Shown here piece by piece: positions 49,050 to 58,400 of a stretch of 64,000 bases of DNA; the first letter of the stretch is position 1; every line of letters starts with the position of its first letter. Below the pieces are notes generated by a model, which searched no databases, was not told where the DNA came from, and saw nothing but the letters and a program-made list of their open reading frames with translations. The DNA is taken from contig NZ_CP042429.1 in the NCBI RefSeq assembly GCF_007970465.1, forward strand, positions 1,054,001 through 1,118,000, given 5' to 3'. Both the position numbers and the translations under genes were made by a program. The stretch comes from Corynebacterium nuruki S6-4 (GTDB lineage: Bacteria > Actinomycetota > Actinomycetes > Mycobacteriales > Mycobacteriaceae).

Positions 49050-50168
49050 ATGAAGATCACCGGAGCAGTCCTCGAGGAGATCGGACGCGCCCGGCCGTAC
49101 GCCGGGACCACCCCCATCACCGTCAGCGAGCTCGACCTCACCGCCCCCGGCCCCACCGAGGTGCTCATCAGGGTCGAGGCCGCGGGCCTGTGCCACTCCG
49201 ACCTGTCCGTGGTCGACGGCAACCGGCCCCGGCCCGTGCCCATGCTGCTCGGTCACGAGGCGGCCGGACTGGTCGTCGAGACCGGCGCCGAGGTCACCGA
49301 TCTCGCCGAGGGGGAACGGGTCACCATGACTTTCCTGCCCCGCTGCGGCGAATGTGACGCGTGCCGGACCGACGGCCGGCTGCCCTGTGAACGCGGTTCG
49401 GCGTCCAACACCGCCGGGACGCTGCTGCACGGCTCCCGGCATCTCAGCCGGGACACCGGCGACGAGGCCGAGACCGTCCAGCATCACCTTGGCGTCTCCG
49501 GTTTCGCGACCTATGCCGTGGTGGACCGCGCCTCGCTGGTGAAGATCGGCAACGACGTGCCCCCGGCCATCGCCGCCGTCCTCGGCTGCGCCGTCCTGAC
49601 CGGCGGCGGTGCCCTGCTCAACGCCGTGCAGCGCGCGGACGGGGAATCCGTGATGATCGTCGGCCTGGGCGGGGTGGGCATCTCCGCACTCATCTCGGCG
49701 GTCGCCGAGGACAAGGGCGACGTCATCGCCGTCGACGCCCTCCCGGAGAAGCTGGATCTCGCCCGCGAGCTCGGCGCCACCGCCGTCTACACCCCCGCCG
49801 AGGTCGCGGAGCAGGGCATCCGGGCCTCCCACACCCTCGAGTGCGCCGGTCATCCGCGCGCCTTCGAGACCGCCTTCGCCGCGACGAAGCCGGGTGGCCG
49901 GACCGTCACCGTCGGCCTGCCGCACCCGGACGCCATGTCCGAGGTCCCGCCGGCGGTCATCACCGGTGAGGCGCGCACCGTCATCGGCAGCTACCTGGGG
50001 TCGGCGGTACCGCAGCGCGACATCCCGAAGTTCGCCGACTGGTGGCGGTCCGGGAAGCTCCCGGTCGAGAAGCTGATCTCCCGGACGATCCGGCTCGACG
50101 AGATCAACGAGGCCATGGACGAGCTGGCTGACGGCCGTGCCGTCCGGCAGGTCATCCTGTTCGACTGA
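49050..50168 (+). CDS. Zinc-dependent alcohol dehydrogenase
   Basis: A 372-residue medium-chain dehydrogenase of the class III/benzyl-alcohol type. Catalytic zinc ligands are GLCHSD (Cys48) and LLGHE (His69, Glu70). The structural zinc cluster is intact at Cys99, Cys102, Cys105 and Cys113. The NAD loop is VGLGGVGIS. A 20-residue insert after the cluster (GSRHLSRDTGDEAETVQHHL) is normal for this group. ATG 49050 has an AGAAAGG site. It is followed after 94 bases by an aldehyde dehydrogenase gene, so an alcohol is probably oxidised to the acid in two steps; chain length or aromaticity is unknown. Confidence 0.92.
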   Translation: MKITGAVLEEIGRARPYAGTTPITVSELDLTAPGPTEVLIRVEAAGLCHSDLSVVDGNRPRPVPMLLGHEAAGLVVETGAEVTDLAEGERVTMTFLPRCGECDACRTDGRLPCERGSASNTAGTLLHGSRHLSRDTGDEAETVQHHLGVSGFATYAVVDRASLVKIGNDVPPAIAAVLGCAVLTGGGALLNAVQRADGESVMIVGLGGVGISALISAVAEDKGDVIAVDALPEKLDLARELGATAVYTPAEVAEQGIRASHTLECAGHPRAFETAFAATKPGGRTVTVGLPHPDAMSEVPPAVITGEARTVIGSYLGSAVPQRDIPKFADWWRSGKLPVEKLISRTIRLDEINEAMDELADGRAVRQVILFD

Positions 50169-50262
50169 ACGCCTACCCTGGGCGGCAGACCCCGGATCCC
50201 ATCTCCGGGACACACTCCATGAGACAGACTCGAGACAGACACCAGAAAGACAAGGAACCGTC

Positions 50263-51735
50263 ATGACCGACATCTCCACCCTCCTCTCGAAGGTCCCCAC
50301 CGGCCTGCTCATCGGCGGGCAGTGGCGCGACTCCTCCGACGGCACCACCGTCGACGTCGACAACCCCGCCACCGGCGAACACCTCGCCACACTGGCCTCC
50401 GCCACCAGTGAGGACGCCGTCGCAGCATTGGACGCCGCCTGTGCCGTCCAGGAGTCCTGGGCCCGCACCGCCCCGCGCACCCGCTCCGAGATCCTGCGGA
50501 AGGCCTTCGAGCTCGTCCACGAACGCGCCGAGGACTTCGCCACCCTCATGACCCTCGAAATGGGCAAGCCGCTCGCCGAGGCCCGCGGCGAGGTCACCTA
50601 CGGCGCCGAATACCTCCGCTGGTTCGCCGAGGAGACTGTCCGCCACTACGGCCACCACACCGAGGTCCCCGAAGGCACCCTGCGCATGACGACCCGCCAC
50701 AAGCCGGTCGGCCCGTGCCTGCTGATCACCCCCTGGAACTTCCCGCTGGCGATGGCCACCCGCAAGGTCGCCCCCGCGATCGCCGCCGGCTGCACCATGG
50801 TCCTCAAGCCCGCCAAGCTCACCCCGCTGACCGCCCAGTACTTCGCGCAGACCATGGCGGACGCCGGACTGCCCGACGGCGTCCTCAACGTCGTCACCTC
50901 GCAGTCGGCGTCCTCGGTCTCCGAACCGCTGATGGCCGACCCGCGGCTGCGCAAGGTCTCCTTCACCGGCTCCACCCCCGTCGGCCGCACCCTGCTCAAG
51001 GCCGCCGCCGACAACGTCCTGCGCACCTCCATGGAGCTCGGCGGCAACGCCCCGGTCATCGTCTTCGCCGACGCCGACCTCGATGTCGCCGTCGAGGGTG
51101 CGATGGCCGCCAAGATGCGCAACGGCGGCGAGGCATGCACCGCCGGCAACCGCATCCTCGTCGAGGAATCGGTCGCCGCCGAGTTCACCGAGAAGTTCGT
51201 CGCCCGGATGGAAGGGCTCGTCACCGGCGACGGCCTGGAGGACAACACCGACCTGGGCCCGATGATCGAGGCGAAGGCCGTCGACAACCTCGAGTCCCTC
51301 GTCGCCGACGCCGTCAACCTCGGCGCCCGCGCCGCCGTCGGCGGTCAGCGTCTCGACGGTCCCGGCAACTTCTTCGCCCCCACCGTCCTCGTCGACGTAC
51401 CCACCGAGGCCCGCGTGTTCCGCGAGGAGATCTTCGGGCCGATCGCCCCGATCTTCACCTTCCGCACCGAGGAGGAGGCCGTCGCCCTGGGCAACGACAC
51501 CGAGTACGGTCTCGCCTCCTACGTGTTCACCCAGGACCCGGCGCGGATGTACCGGCTCGCCGACGGTCTGGAGTTCGGCCTGATGGGCTACAACTCCGGG
51601 GTGATCTCGAACGCCGCCGCACCGTTCGGCGGCGTCAAGCAGTCCGGCCTCGGCCGCGAGGGTGGCGCCGAGGGTATCGCCGAGTACTCCACCGTGCAGT
51701 ACATCGGCCAGCGCGACCCCTACGCCGGCCGGTAG
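50263..51735 (+). CDS. gabD: NAD(P)-dependent succinate-semialdehyde dehydrogenase-type aldehyde dehydrogenase
   Basis: A 490-residue aldehyde dehydrogenase. The catalytic Cys292 is in RNGGEACTAGNR and the general base in SMELGGNAPVIV. FTGSTPVGRTLLKAAAD and WNFPLAMATRKVAPA are family blocks, and the last 30 residues (GGVKQSGLGREGGAEGIAEY) fit the SSADH/GabD group. The ATG at 50263 has AAGGAA before it. Its position after the alcohol dehydrogenase and next to a GAF-PucR regulator makes a wider aldehyde range possible, so the name should be read as family level. Confidence 0.88.
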   Translation: MTDISTLLSKVPTGLLIGGQWRDSSDGTTVDVDNPATGEHLATLASATSEDAVAALDAACAVQESWARTAPRTRSEILRKAFELVHERAEDFATLMTLEMGKPLAEARGEVTYGAEYLRWFAEETVRHYGHHTEVPEGTLRMTTRHKPVGPCLLITPWNFPLAMATRKVAPAIAAGCTMVLKPAKLTPLTAQYFAQTMADAGLPDGVLNVVTSQSASSVSEPLMADPRLRKVSFTGSTPVGRTLLKAAADNVLRTSMELGGNAPVIVFADADLDVAVEGAMAAKMRNGGEACTAGNRILVEESVAAEFTEKFVARMEGLVTGDGLEDNTDLGPMIEAKAVDNLESLVADAVNLGARAAVGGQRLDGPGNFFAPTVLVDVPTEARVFREEIFGPIAPIFTFRTEEEAVALGNDTEYGLASYVFTQDPARMYRLADGLEFGLMGYNSGVISNAAAPFGGVKQSGLGREGGAEGIAEYSTVQYIGQRDPYAGR

Positions 51736-51873
51736 GACTGCCTCAGGGCTTGTCTCTGCTCCGGCGGCGCAGCGGTCGCACACGGGGCATGTCCTCCTCG
51801 GCCGGTCCTGCACCACCCGTCACTCCCGGATCATCCGCACCATCCGCATCATCCGGGCTAATAGTGTCGGGAT

Positions 51874-51914
51874 GAAAATCAGTTATGCTATGCGACATAG
51901 CATAACTGATTTTC
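51874..51914. repeat. Perfect AT-rich palindrome, 19-bp arms, 3-base loop
   Basis: GAAAATCAGTTATGCTATG (51874-51892), CGA, then the exact reverse complement (51896-51914). It continues outward with one mismatch. There is no following T-run, so it is not a classical terminator. Its composition is foreign to the region. Possible readings are a recombination or operator site, a short transposon remnant end, or a small structured RNA. Confidence 0.9.
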
Positions 51915-51930
51915 GTCATCATATATATCC

Positions 51931-51987
51931 CCCCGATCGTGTTCGAACAGTGAAGCACCGGTAGCCCGTCGCTGTCCGGTGGCACCG
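51931..51987. repeat. 57-bp direct repeat, left copy
   Basis: This sequence starts CCCCGATCGTGTTCGAACAG and matches the segment at 53849-53905 in 52 of 57 positions. The two copies flank exactly one gene. It may be an attachment-site duplication or the remains of a segmental duplication. Confidence 0.85.
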
Positions 51988-52207
51988 TCGGCGTTGTTCT
52001 TCAGTACCCCGGCTCTACCGCCGGTCATCCGGGACAGTCGACAACGCTGTCGTCACTGGTCACGTCATCTTCCCGCGATGCTGTGCGCATCGGCATCACG
52101 GGATTTTCCGGCGAAGTGCCGCAGCACTGCCATCCCTTCGTCGACATCAACGACTGCGGTTATACTCAGACACCGATTCCTATTTTCAGCCTTAAAAGGA
52201 CGGTTCT

Positions 52208-53848
52208 GTGAACGGATTCCCCGACACCGTGACGATTTCTCCCCAGACAGAGGAAGGCCAGTTCACCTGCGAAATCTGGTCGCCCAAGGGACTCTTCGTC
52301 CGGGTGACCGGCACGGCTGGGGACCCGTCACCGGATGTGTCCGGCGATGAAGCACTTACCCGCAACACATCACTTGTTCAAGGCCTGTGGAGTGCGGCAA
52401 GCGATTTTCTCCAGAGCACAGCGCTGAAGGAGGATTCGCCGGATCTTGCCGCCGAAATCCTCGCAGATGCCCGGAACTCAGCCGAGGCCGCCGCCGAACT
52501 CGCCGAACTCGCCGAACGGCTCGGGGAGCAAACCACCGAGGGATGGTGCTCGAACTGCGTCACCCTCACTTCCCACCATCAGGTGAAAGATACCGGGCTC
52601 GGTCGCGACATCTTCCTCTGCGACTCTTGCGGGGCGGCGGTGATGCACTGTGCCGCACCGAACTGCACCAGTATGGCAGTCAAGGTGACTGGGCTCAGGG
52701 GCATCGCACCTTACTGCGCCGAACACCGTCATGACATCGCGAGTTTCGAGCGTTCCCGGGAGACCATCGCCGATCTCGCGGACTGGAAGGCCCTCGTCAA
52801 CTATGAAAAGCCCGACCTGGCCAAAGCCACGACCCGGGCAACCGTCGGGCTGGCTGCTGTCGGGGCTGCCGCGGGCGGAGCCTGGCTTGCGGCACCCGCG
52901 ATCGGTGGCATCATCGGGACTCAGTTCATGGCACTGACCGGTGCCGCAGCCACCAACGGCGGGCTGGCATTCCTCGGTGGTGGCGCAGTAGCTGCCGGCG
53001 GTCTCGGAATGGCCGGCGGAACCTATGCCGTCGCGACCGCCGGCGGCCTCCTCGGCGGGATCTACGGCGACCGGATCCTCGGCAGTTATGTCGGGGAAGA
53101 TCCCTCGTTCAAGGTCGAGAAGCTCCGCGACGGATCAGGCACTCCGGTCGTCATCGCCCGTGGCTTCCTCAACGAGAACCAGCCTGAGTGGTTCAAAGCT
53201 GTCCGGGCGGTACAGAAACGTTATCCGGAGTCGCCGGTCTATCTGCTGCACTGGGGAAGCAAGGAGTTCAAGCATCTCGCCAACGCGCTCGGGGTGCAGG
53301 CCGCCGGCCAGGCGGGGAAAAAGTTCATTGTCGGAGCCGTCGCCCGGGCGAGCAAGAAGATGGCGAAAAAGGTCGGCCCGGTCGCCCCGGCCCTCGCGGT
53401 CGGTGACCTGCTGAAGAACCCGTGGCATACCGCCGTTCACCGGGCGAACCGCACCGGGACCGCACTCGCTGCACTCCTCGGCAAGACCGAACAGGACGAG
53501 TTCATTCTCGTCGGGCACAGCCTCGGCGGCCGTGTCATGGCCACCGCTGCGTCGGCCATGGCAGGATTCGGCGCTGCGCCGAAGATCCGGGACATCCACC
53601 TGGTCGGCGCAGCTATCGGTGTGGGCCGGGAATGGCGGCCGCTGAGCGAGGCAGTCACGGGAACGGTGCACAACTACTGTTCGCAGAACGACCCGATTCT
53701 GCGACGGCTCTACCGGACGGCACAGTTGGGGCAACACGCGGTCGGTGAGGTGGGTTTCAACACCCCATTTCCGAACATCGTCGACCACGACGTGTCGACG
53801 CAGGTCAGCGACCACTCCAGGTACTACGACGCCATCGACCTCATCTGA
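52208..53848 (+). CDS. DUF726/TMCO4-like serine hydrolase with double zinc ribbon and glycine-rich membrane region
   Basis: A 546-residue protein starting at GTG 52208 with an AAAAGGA site. Residues 114-173 hold two zinc-binding sites: Cys114, Cys117, Cys138, Cys141, and Cys148, Cys153, Cys170, His173. Residues about 210-290 are extremely Gly/Ala-rich and hydrophobic with few charges, predicted to insert in a membrane. The C-terminal alpha/beta hydrolase has the nucleophile motif LVGHSLGGRV (Ser438), a candidate Asp495 in SQNDPILRRLY and His536 in VSDHSRYYDAI, as in the TMCO4/DUF726 family. It is likely a membrane-associated lipase or esterase; its role is not known. It is framed by 57-bp direct repeats and looks visually less GC-rich than its neighbours, both hinting at acquisition. 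Confidence 0.85.
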   Translation: MNGFPDTVTISPQTEEGQFTCEIWSPKGLFVRVTGTAGDPSPDVSGDEALTRNTSLVQGLWSAASDFLQSTALKEDSPDLAAEILADARNSAEAAAELAELAERLGEQTTEGWCSNCVTLTSHHQVKDTGLGRDIFLCDSCGAAVMHCAAPNCTSMAVKVTGLRGIAPYCAEHRHDIASFERSRETIADLADWKALVNYEKPDLAKATTRATVGLAAVGAAAGGAWLAAPAIGGIIGTQFMALTGAAATNGGLAFLGGGAVAAGGLGMAGGTYAVATAGGLLGGIYGDRILGSYVGEDPSFKVEKLRDGSGTPVVIARGFLNENQPEWFKAVRAVQKRYPESPVYLLHWGSKEFKHLANALGVQAAGQAGKKFIVGAVARASKKMAKKVGPVAPALAVGDLLKNPWHTAVHRANRTGTALAALLGKTEQDEFILVGHSLGGRVMATAASAMAGFGAAPKIRDIHLVGAAIGVGREWRPLSEAVTGTVHNYCSQNDPILRRLYRTAQLGQHAVGEVGFNTPFPNIVDHDVSTQVSDHSRYYDAIDLI

Positions 53849-53905
53849 CCCCGACCGTGTTCGAACAGTGAAGCACCGGCGGCCGGTCGCTGTCCGGTGG
53901 CGCCG
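53849..53905. repeat. 57-bp direct repeat, right copy
   Basis: The repeat starts directly after the stop codon of the DUF726-type gene (TGA at 53846-53848) and ends 14 bases before the next start. It differs from the left copy at five positions only. Confidence 0.85.
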
Positions 53906-53919
53906 CTACTGTCCCCGGT

Positions 53920-54522
53920 ATGACACCGATCGACACCACCACCGTCCTGTCCTGCCAGGTCACCGGCCACGATCTGGCCACCACCTCCGGACACCTGCAC
54001 CCCGTCACCGCCAGGTTCCCCCACCTCACCGTCACCGGCTGGCTCGCCCGCCACTGCCTCGACGTCCCGCTGTTCCTCGCCGACAGTCTCGACGCGACCG
54101 CCCGGCACACCGCCTACGCCGTGACGAATATCCTCCACGACCTGCCGTGGGACGGGGACGCCGACGGGATCGCGGACAGTTCCGGCTCGATCACCGACGA
54201 TGCGCTCATCATCAGCAGCATCACCGGCGACTTCGCTGTCGACCGCACCCCGGACGTCTTCATCACCGGCCCCGGCCCGGAGGACCCGGCTCCACTGCTG
54301 ACGATTCTGGTCGACCGGCTCGGACTCACCGCCGGCGGTTGTGTGGTCGCCGGCGCGGACCCCGGTCTCGCCGCACTCGGCCTCGCGCCGTGGGAGCACG
54401 GCGACAACGTGTGGTGGCGCCGGATCCCCGGCCGCACCGGCGGTACCGCCCGCTCAGCCGACACTGCCGACACTGTCGACACTGCCACCACGGTCACGAC
54501 CGCCCCTGCCGTCACCGCGTGA
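53920..54522 (+). CDS. Hypothetical protein with Thr/Ala/Asp repeat tail
   Basis: A 200-residue protein starting MTPIDTTTVLSCQVTGHDLA. I do not recognise a family. The main part is predicted mixed alpha/beta with an aromatic WEHGDNVWWRR motif near 175. The tail is a DNA-level tandem repeat of a GACACTGCC-like unit giving TADTADTVDTATT. There is no signal peptide or membrane segment. The final 11 bases overlap the convergent oxidoreductase gene. The coding frame is supported by its codon pattern. Confidence 0.6.
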   Translation: MTPIDTTTVLSCQVTGHDLATTSGHLHPVTARFPHLTVTGWLARHCLDVPLFLADSLDATARHTAYAVTNILHDLPWDGDADGIADSSGSITDDALIISSITGDFAVDRTPDVFITGPGPEDPAPLLTILVDRLGLTAGGCVVAGADPGLAALGLAPWEHGDNVWWRRIPGRTGGTARSADTADTVDTATTVTTAPAVTA

Positions 54523-55480
54523 GTGCGAAGGCGCGCTCGATGATCTCGAGGACCGCCACGGCGTCCGCCGGGTCGACGGGGACCGGCCCCTCCCCGCGCA
54601 CCGCCGCCACAACCTGCCGGTAGAACGCCGGATAGCCGTCCGGATCGGCGATCACCCCGCCGCGCAACTGGTCCTCCTGCGGGTCGAGCCCCCACGACTC
54701 GTGACCGCCGAGGCTGCCGGTCACGCTGAACCGCGGCGCCTCCCCCGGGGCGACCGCGCTCATCGACAGGTGCGAGTACACGCCGCTGCGGTGGCGGAGG
54801 GCGAGGAAGGCGTCGTCCTCGGCGTCGATGCCCGGCACCCCGGCGTCCCGCACCACCGACGCCTCGGTGTACACGTCGTCGACCGGGCCGAACAGCTGCA
54901 GCGCCTGGTCGATGAGGTGTGCGCCCAGATCGTAGATGATGCCGCCGCCCCGGGACCGCGGCGTGGTGTACCGCCAGGCCTGTTCCGGGTCCGGACGCCA
55001 CCGCTCGAACCGGGAGACAAACCGGCGGACCTCCCCCAGCCGTCCACCGGCGACAAGGTCACGCACGGCCCGGAAGTCGGCGTCCCACCGTCGGTTGTGG
55101 AACACGGTGAGCAGCCGCCCCCGCTCCTCCGCGAGGCGGATCAGCCGACGGGCGGACGCCGCGATCAGGGCGAAAGGCTTGTCGACGACCACGTCGAGGC
55201 CGGCGGTCAGCGCCGCCTCGACCAGCGGGGCGTGACTGTCGTTCGGAGTGGCGACGACCGCCAGGTCACAGCCGGATGTGCGCTCGCCGGGACCCCGGAT
55301 CGCCGCGGCGTCCGACAGGAGTGCCGTGCCCGGGTACCGGCGCCGGACCTCGGCGCGGCGGGCACTGTTCCCGGTGACGACCGCCGACAGGTCGAGGTCG
55401 GGGTCGGCGGCGATGAGCGGGGCGTGGAAGACGCTTCCGGCGTGGCCGTAGCCGATCAGGACGGTGCGCAGTGGTGCCAT
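54512..55480 (-). CDS. Gfo/Idh/MocA family oxidoreductase
   Basis: A 322-residue NAD(P)-dependent dehydrogenase. The N-terminal Rossmann domain begins LRTVLIGYGHAGSVFHAPLI, and the catalytic lysine sits in VVVDKPFALIAASARRLI. The C-terminal domain contains YDLGAHLIDQALQLFGPV with the active-site histidine motif. Substrates are usually sugars, inositol or related polyols. The ATG 55480 lies 19 bases after the jetC stop, in the place where jetD would be expected in a Wadjet operon, but the protein has no similarity to JetD. Confidence 0.9.
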   Translation of the reverse strand: MAPLRTVLIGYGHAGSVFHAPLIAADPDLDLSAVVTGNSARRAEVRRRYPGTALLSDAAAIRGPGERTSGCDLAVVATPNDSHAPLVEAALTAGLDVVVDKPFALIAASARRLIRLAEERGRLLTVFHNRRWDADFRAVRDLVAGGRLGEVRRFVSRFERWRPDPEQAWRYTTPRSRGGGIIYDLGAHLIDQALQLFGPVDDVYTEASVVRDAGVPGIDAEDDAFLALRHRSGVYSHLSMSAVAPGEAPRFSVTGSLGGHESWGLDPQEDQLRGGVIADPDGYPAFYRQVVAAVRGEGPVPVDPADAVAVLEIIERAFALTR

Positions 55481-55499
55481 GGCGCCCCAGGATACGGCG

Positions 55500-58400
55500 C
55501 TATCCCGCTGACTCCACCTGTTCCACCGGCAGCGCGACCTTCGGCCGGGCCCAGGACCGCCCGTTGCCGTCCTTGAGGATGTCGTACTCGACCTCGACAT
55601 GCGGTTCGATCGCACTGTACTTGTCGTTCGGCGCCCCGATGACCAGCTGGAACCCCAGACCCAGCCAGGCGCCGATGGCGCGGGCGGTGAAGTGGGCGTC
55701 CGCCTTGATCAGCGCCTCGTCGAGGAACACCGGCGCATAGCGGGGACGCTCCGCCCCGGCGTCGCCGAGCTGGTAACGCAGCGCGGCACCGACGATGAAC
55801 GCGATGAGCTCCTGGGACTCACCACCGGACTTCTCCCCGATGTGGTCGTAGAGGGCGACATGCTCCCCGGTGGCGGCGTCGATCTTCTCCGCACTGACCC
55901 GCACATGGTTGCGGACGTCGATGAGACTGCCGACATCCGGGGCGTCCGGCCGGATGCGGTCGATGAGGCGGGTCATCCGGTCATAGGCGCGGCCGCGGTC
56001 CTCGTCGGTCGTGGCCGCGTCGATAAGCCCGCGCACCTCCCTCAGTTCGGCGAGGAACCTGGACCGCACCGTGGAGCGGGTGTCGCGCGCGCGGATCTGC
56101 AGCCGGTGGTCGTCATCGTAGAACGGCAGGTCGGCCATGATCCGGTTGATCGGCTCGATGCGTTCCCGGATCTCCCGGCGCGCCTGGGCGAGCGTGGAAT
56201 CCAGGTTGGTGAGGTCGTTGCCGGACAGGGTGAGCAGGCTGGCTTTCCACTCGGCCTCCAGTTCGTGGAGTCCGCTGGTCTCCAGCTCGTCGAGGAGCCG
56301 CTCGAAATCACCGAGGGAACTCTCCGGGTCGGCCCGCAGGTTGGGGTTGGGCCACTGGTCGAGGAAACTCTCGAGGATGCGGGCGAGCTGCCGGTGCTGG
56401 TCGCCGAGGGTCTCCTGGGCCGCGAGGCGGTCGTCGTCGAGCCGGCGGGACGCCGCGGCGACTGCCGCGTCGAACGCCGCCAGATCGGCCTGGCCGTCGG
56501 TGCCGTCGGCGCCGGTCGCGACCCGCTCGGCGAGGTACCGTGCCTGCTCGTCGGTGACCGTCCGGCCCGCCGCCGCAGCCTCGTCGAGGGCGGCGGAGGC
56601 GGTGTCCACCTCATCGACAACCCGGTCCCACCGGGCGGTCGCCGCGGTGTGCCGGGTCGCGGCGACCGCCGCCTGCCCGGTCAGCTCGGTGACCGTCGCG
56701 CCGAGTTCGTCGATCCGGGCGCGGAGGGTACTGATCTCCGGGTTACCGTCGGTGACCTCGGTGATGATCCCGGACCAGCGCCGGTACTCCTGCTCGGCGG
56801 TAGTGGTGTCCAGCTGCTCCCAGGTCGTCTCCGTCACGCGACGGTAGGCGGCCCGGCGGGCGCCGAGCGTGTCCAGGTCGGCGGCGGCCCGGTCTTTCGC
56901 CGCCTCCGCCGCCGCGAGCTGTCCGCGCAGGTCCTCGATCTCCGCGGCGAGTTCGGCCTCCCGGTGCGCCCCGGAGAAGCCGAGCACGTTGCGCCGGCCC
57001 CGGCTCCCCCGGCCGCCCTGCCCGCCGTGGGCACCACGGGTGCCCTGGGAGAGCTGGCCGGTGACCGTGAGTGCGCGGGCGTGGTCGCCGAGCTCGGCGG
57101 CACTGTCGACGCAGACGAAGCCGAAGTTGCGCTCCAGCCGGTCGCGGAGCCAGCCGGTGAAGGGACTGTCCCGGTAGTCGAGGCGGCCGGGCAGGGTCGC
57201 CGGATCAGCGGTCCCGGTGCCGGCCGGTTCCCCGGTCGGCACACCCTCGAAGGACAGCCGGCTGCCGATGCGGACCCCGTCGATGGCGGCGCGGAAGCGG
57301 GGCAGTTCGGCCTCGTCGATGAGGACGGTGGTGGCGAATCCGCCGAGGGCGAGGTTCACCGCCTCCCGCCACGGTTCGAAGTCGGAATGCACGTCGACCA
57401 GTTCGCCGACGAACGGCAGCTCCTCCACGCTCAGTCCGGCGACCTCGGCGAGCAGGACGCGGGCCTGGTGGAGGGCGGTGGGGATGTTGCCGTGGCGGGT
57501 ACCGGCGGTGCGCTGCTCGGCTTCCGCATCGGCCAGCCGCTTGCGCTGCCGGGCGACCGCACCGTGTGCCTCGGCGTAGGCCTCGTAGACCGTCCCCTGG
57601 TCGTCGGGGGTCTCCAGGGCGGTGCGGGCGGTGGCGGCCAGTTCGGCGAAATCCGCGGCCGAATCCACCGTCACCGCGAGGCAGGCGGTGGCCTCGTCGA
57701 ACTGTTCCCGGGTCCGGCGGATCTCAGTGAGGCGCCGTTCGGCGTGGGCCTGCTCGCGGGCGGCGGTCTCGAGGGTGTCCCCACCGGAGCTGCGGAGCAC
57801 CTCGCGCACCCCGTCGCGTTCGGCGGCCGCGGCCTGTGCCGCCGCCGTGTGGGCCTCGGCCTCCGCCCCGGCGCGCTGTGCCTCGGACCGGACGGCGGCC
57901 TCGGCGTCCCGCAGCAGGTCGAGGCGGCGTCCGGTCCGCCAGAGGGCGGCAGGTGAGGCGGGGTCGGCGAAACGGCCGACCTCGTCGGCCAGGCGCAGCC
58001 GGTCGGCGGCATCCCGGGCGGTCGCGCGGATCTCCCGGATCGGACGCAGCGTCCGGACCTGCCGCTGGGCCTGCACCATCCGGTCGCGGGTGGCCTCCAG
58101 CTCGTCGAAGTGGGCGACGACCTCCTCGGCGGTCGCCATTGTCGTCGGGACGTCGAGCACCATCCGCTTGTACAGTTCGTCGACGGTGGTGATCTGCTGG
58201 CCGGCCTGGATCCGGGCGAGCAGGTTCATGGCCTTGGCGCCGCCGCCGGCCGCGCCGATGCCGAGGACGGACTGGACACGGGCGAGGAACTCGCGGTCGG
58301 TGGCGAAGGTCTCCAGGCCGGTGGCCCGCACCGCCGCATCAGAGAGCCGGTGGGCGGCGGCCTTTTCCAGGACGCCCAGGTCGAAGTCCCCGTCGGTGAC

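Larger units (their letters stand above)
51736..52207. other. 472-base intergenic region with AT-rich palindrome and left direct repeat
   Basis: No gene is supported here. From left to right it contains 9-bp tandem words (ATCCGCACC-like, 51831-51857), the AT-rich palindrome (51874-51914), an ATATATAT stretch (51921-51928), the left 57-bp direct repeat (51931-51987), and mixed sequence up to the AAAAGGA ribosome site of the DUF726-type gene. Base composition from about 51870 to 51930 is clearly more AT-rich than the surroundings. Confidence 0.75.

Noticed and set aside
51736..52207. Short ORFs reading through the AT-rich palindrome on both strands
   Set aside because: Both give mirror-image peptides (MKISYAM followed by HSITDF), as expected for a palindrome; no ribosome site supports translation.
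55599..57956. Plus-strand frame of 785 codons opposite jetC
   Set aside because: Antisense shadow of the SMC-like gene; composition is Gly/Val/Glu-rich without motifs, while the minus strand has a clear ATPase.
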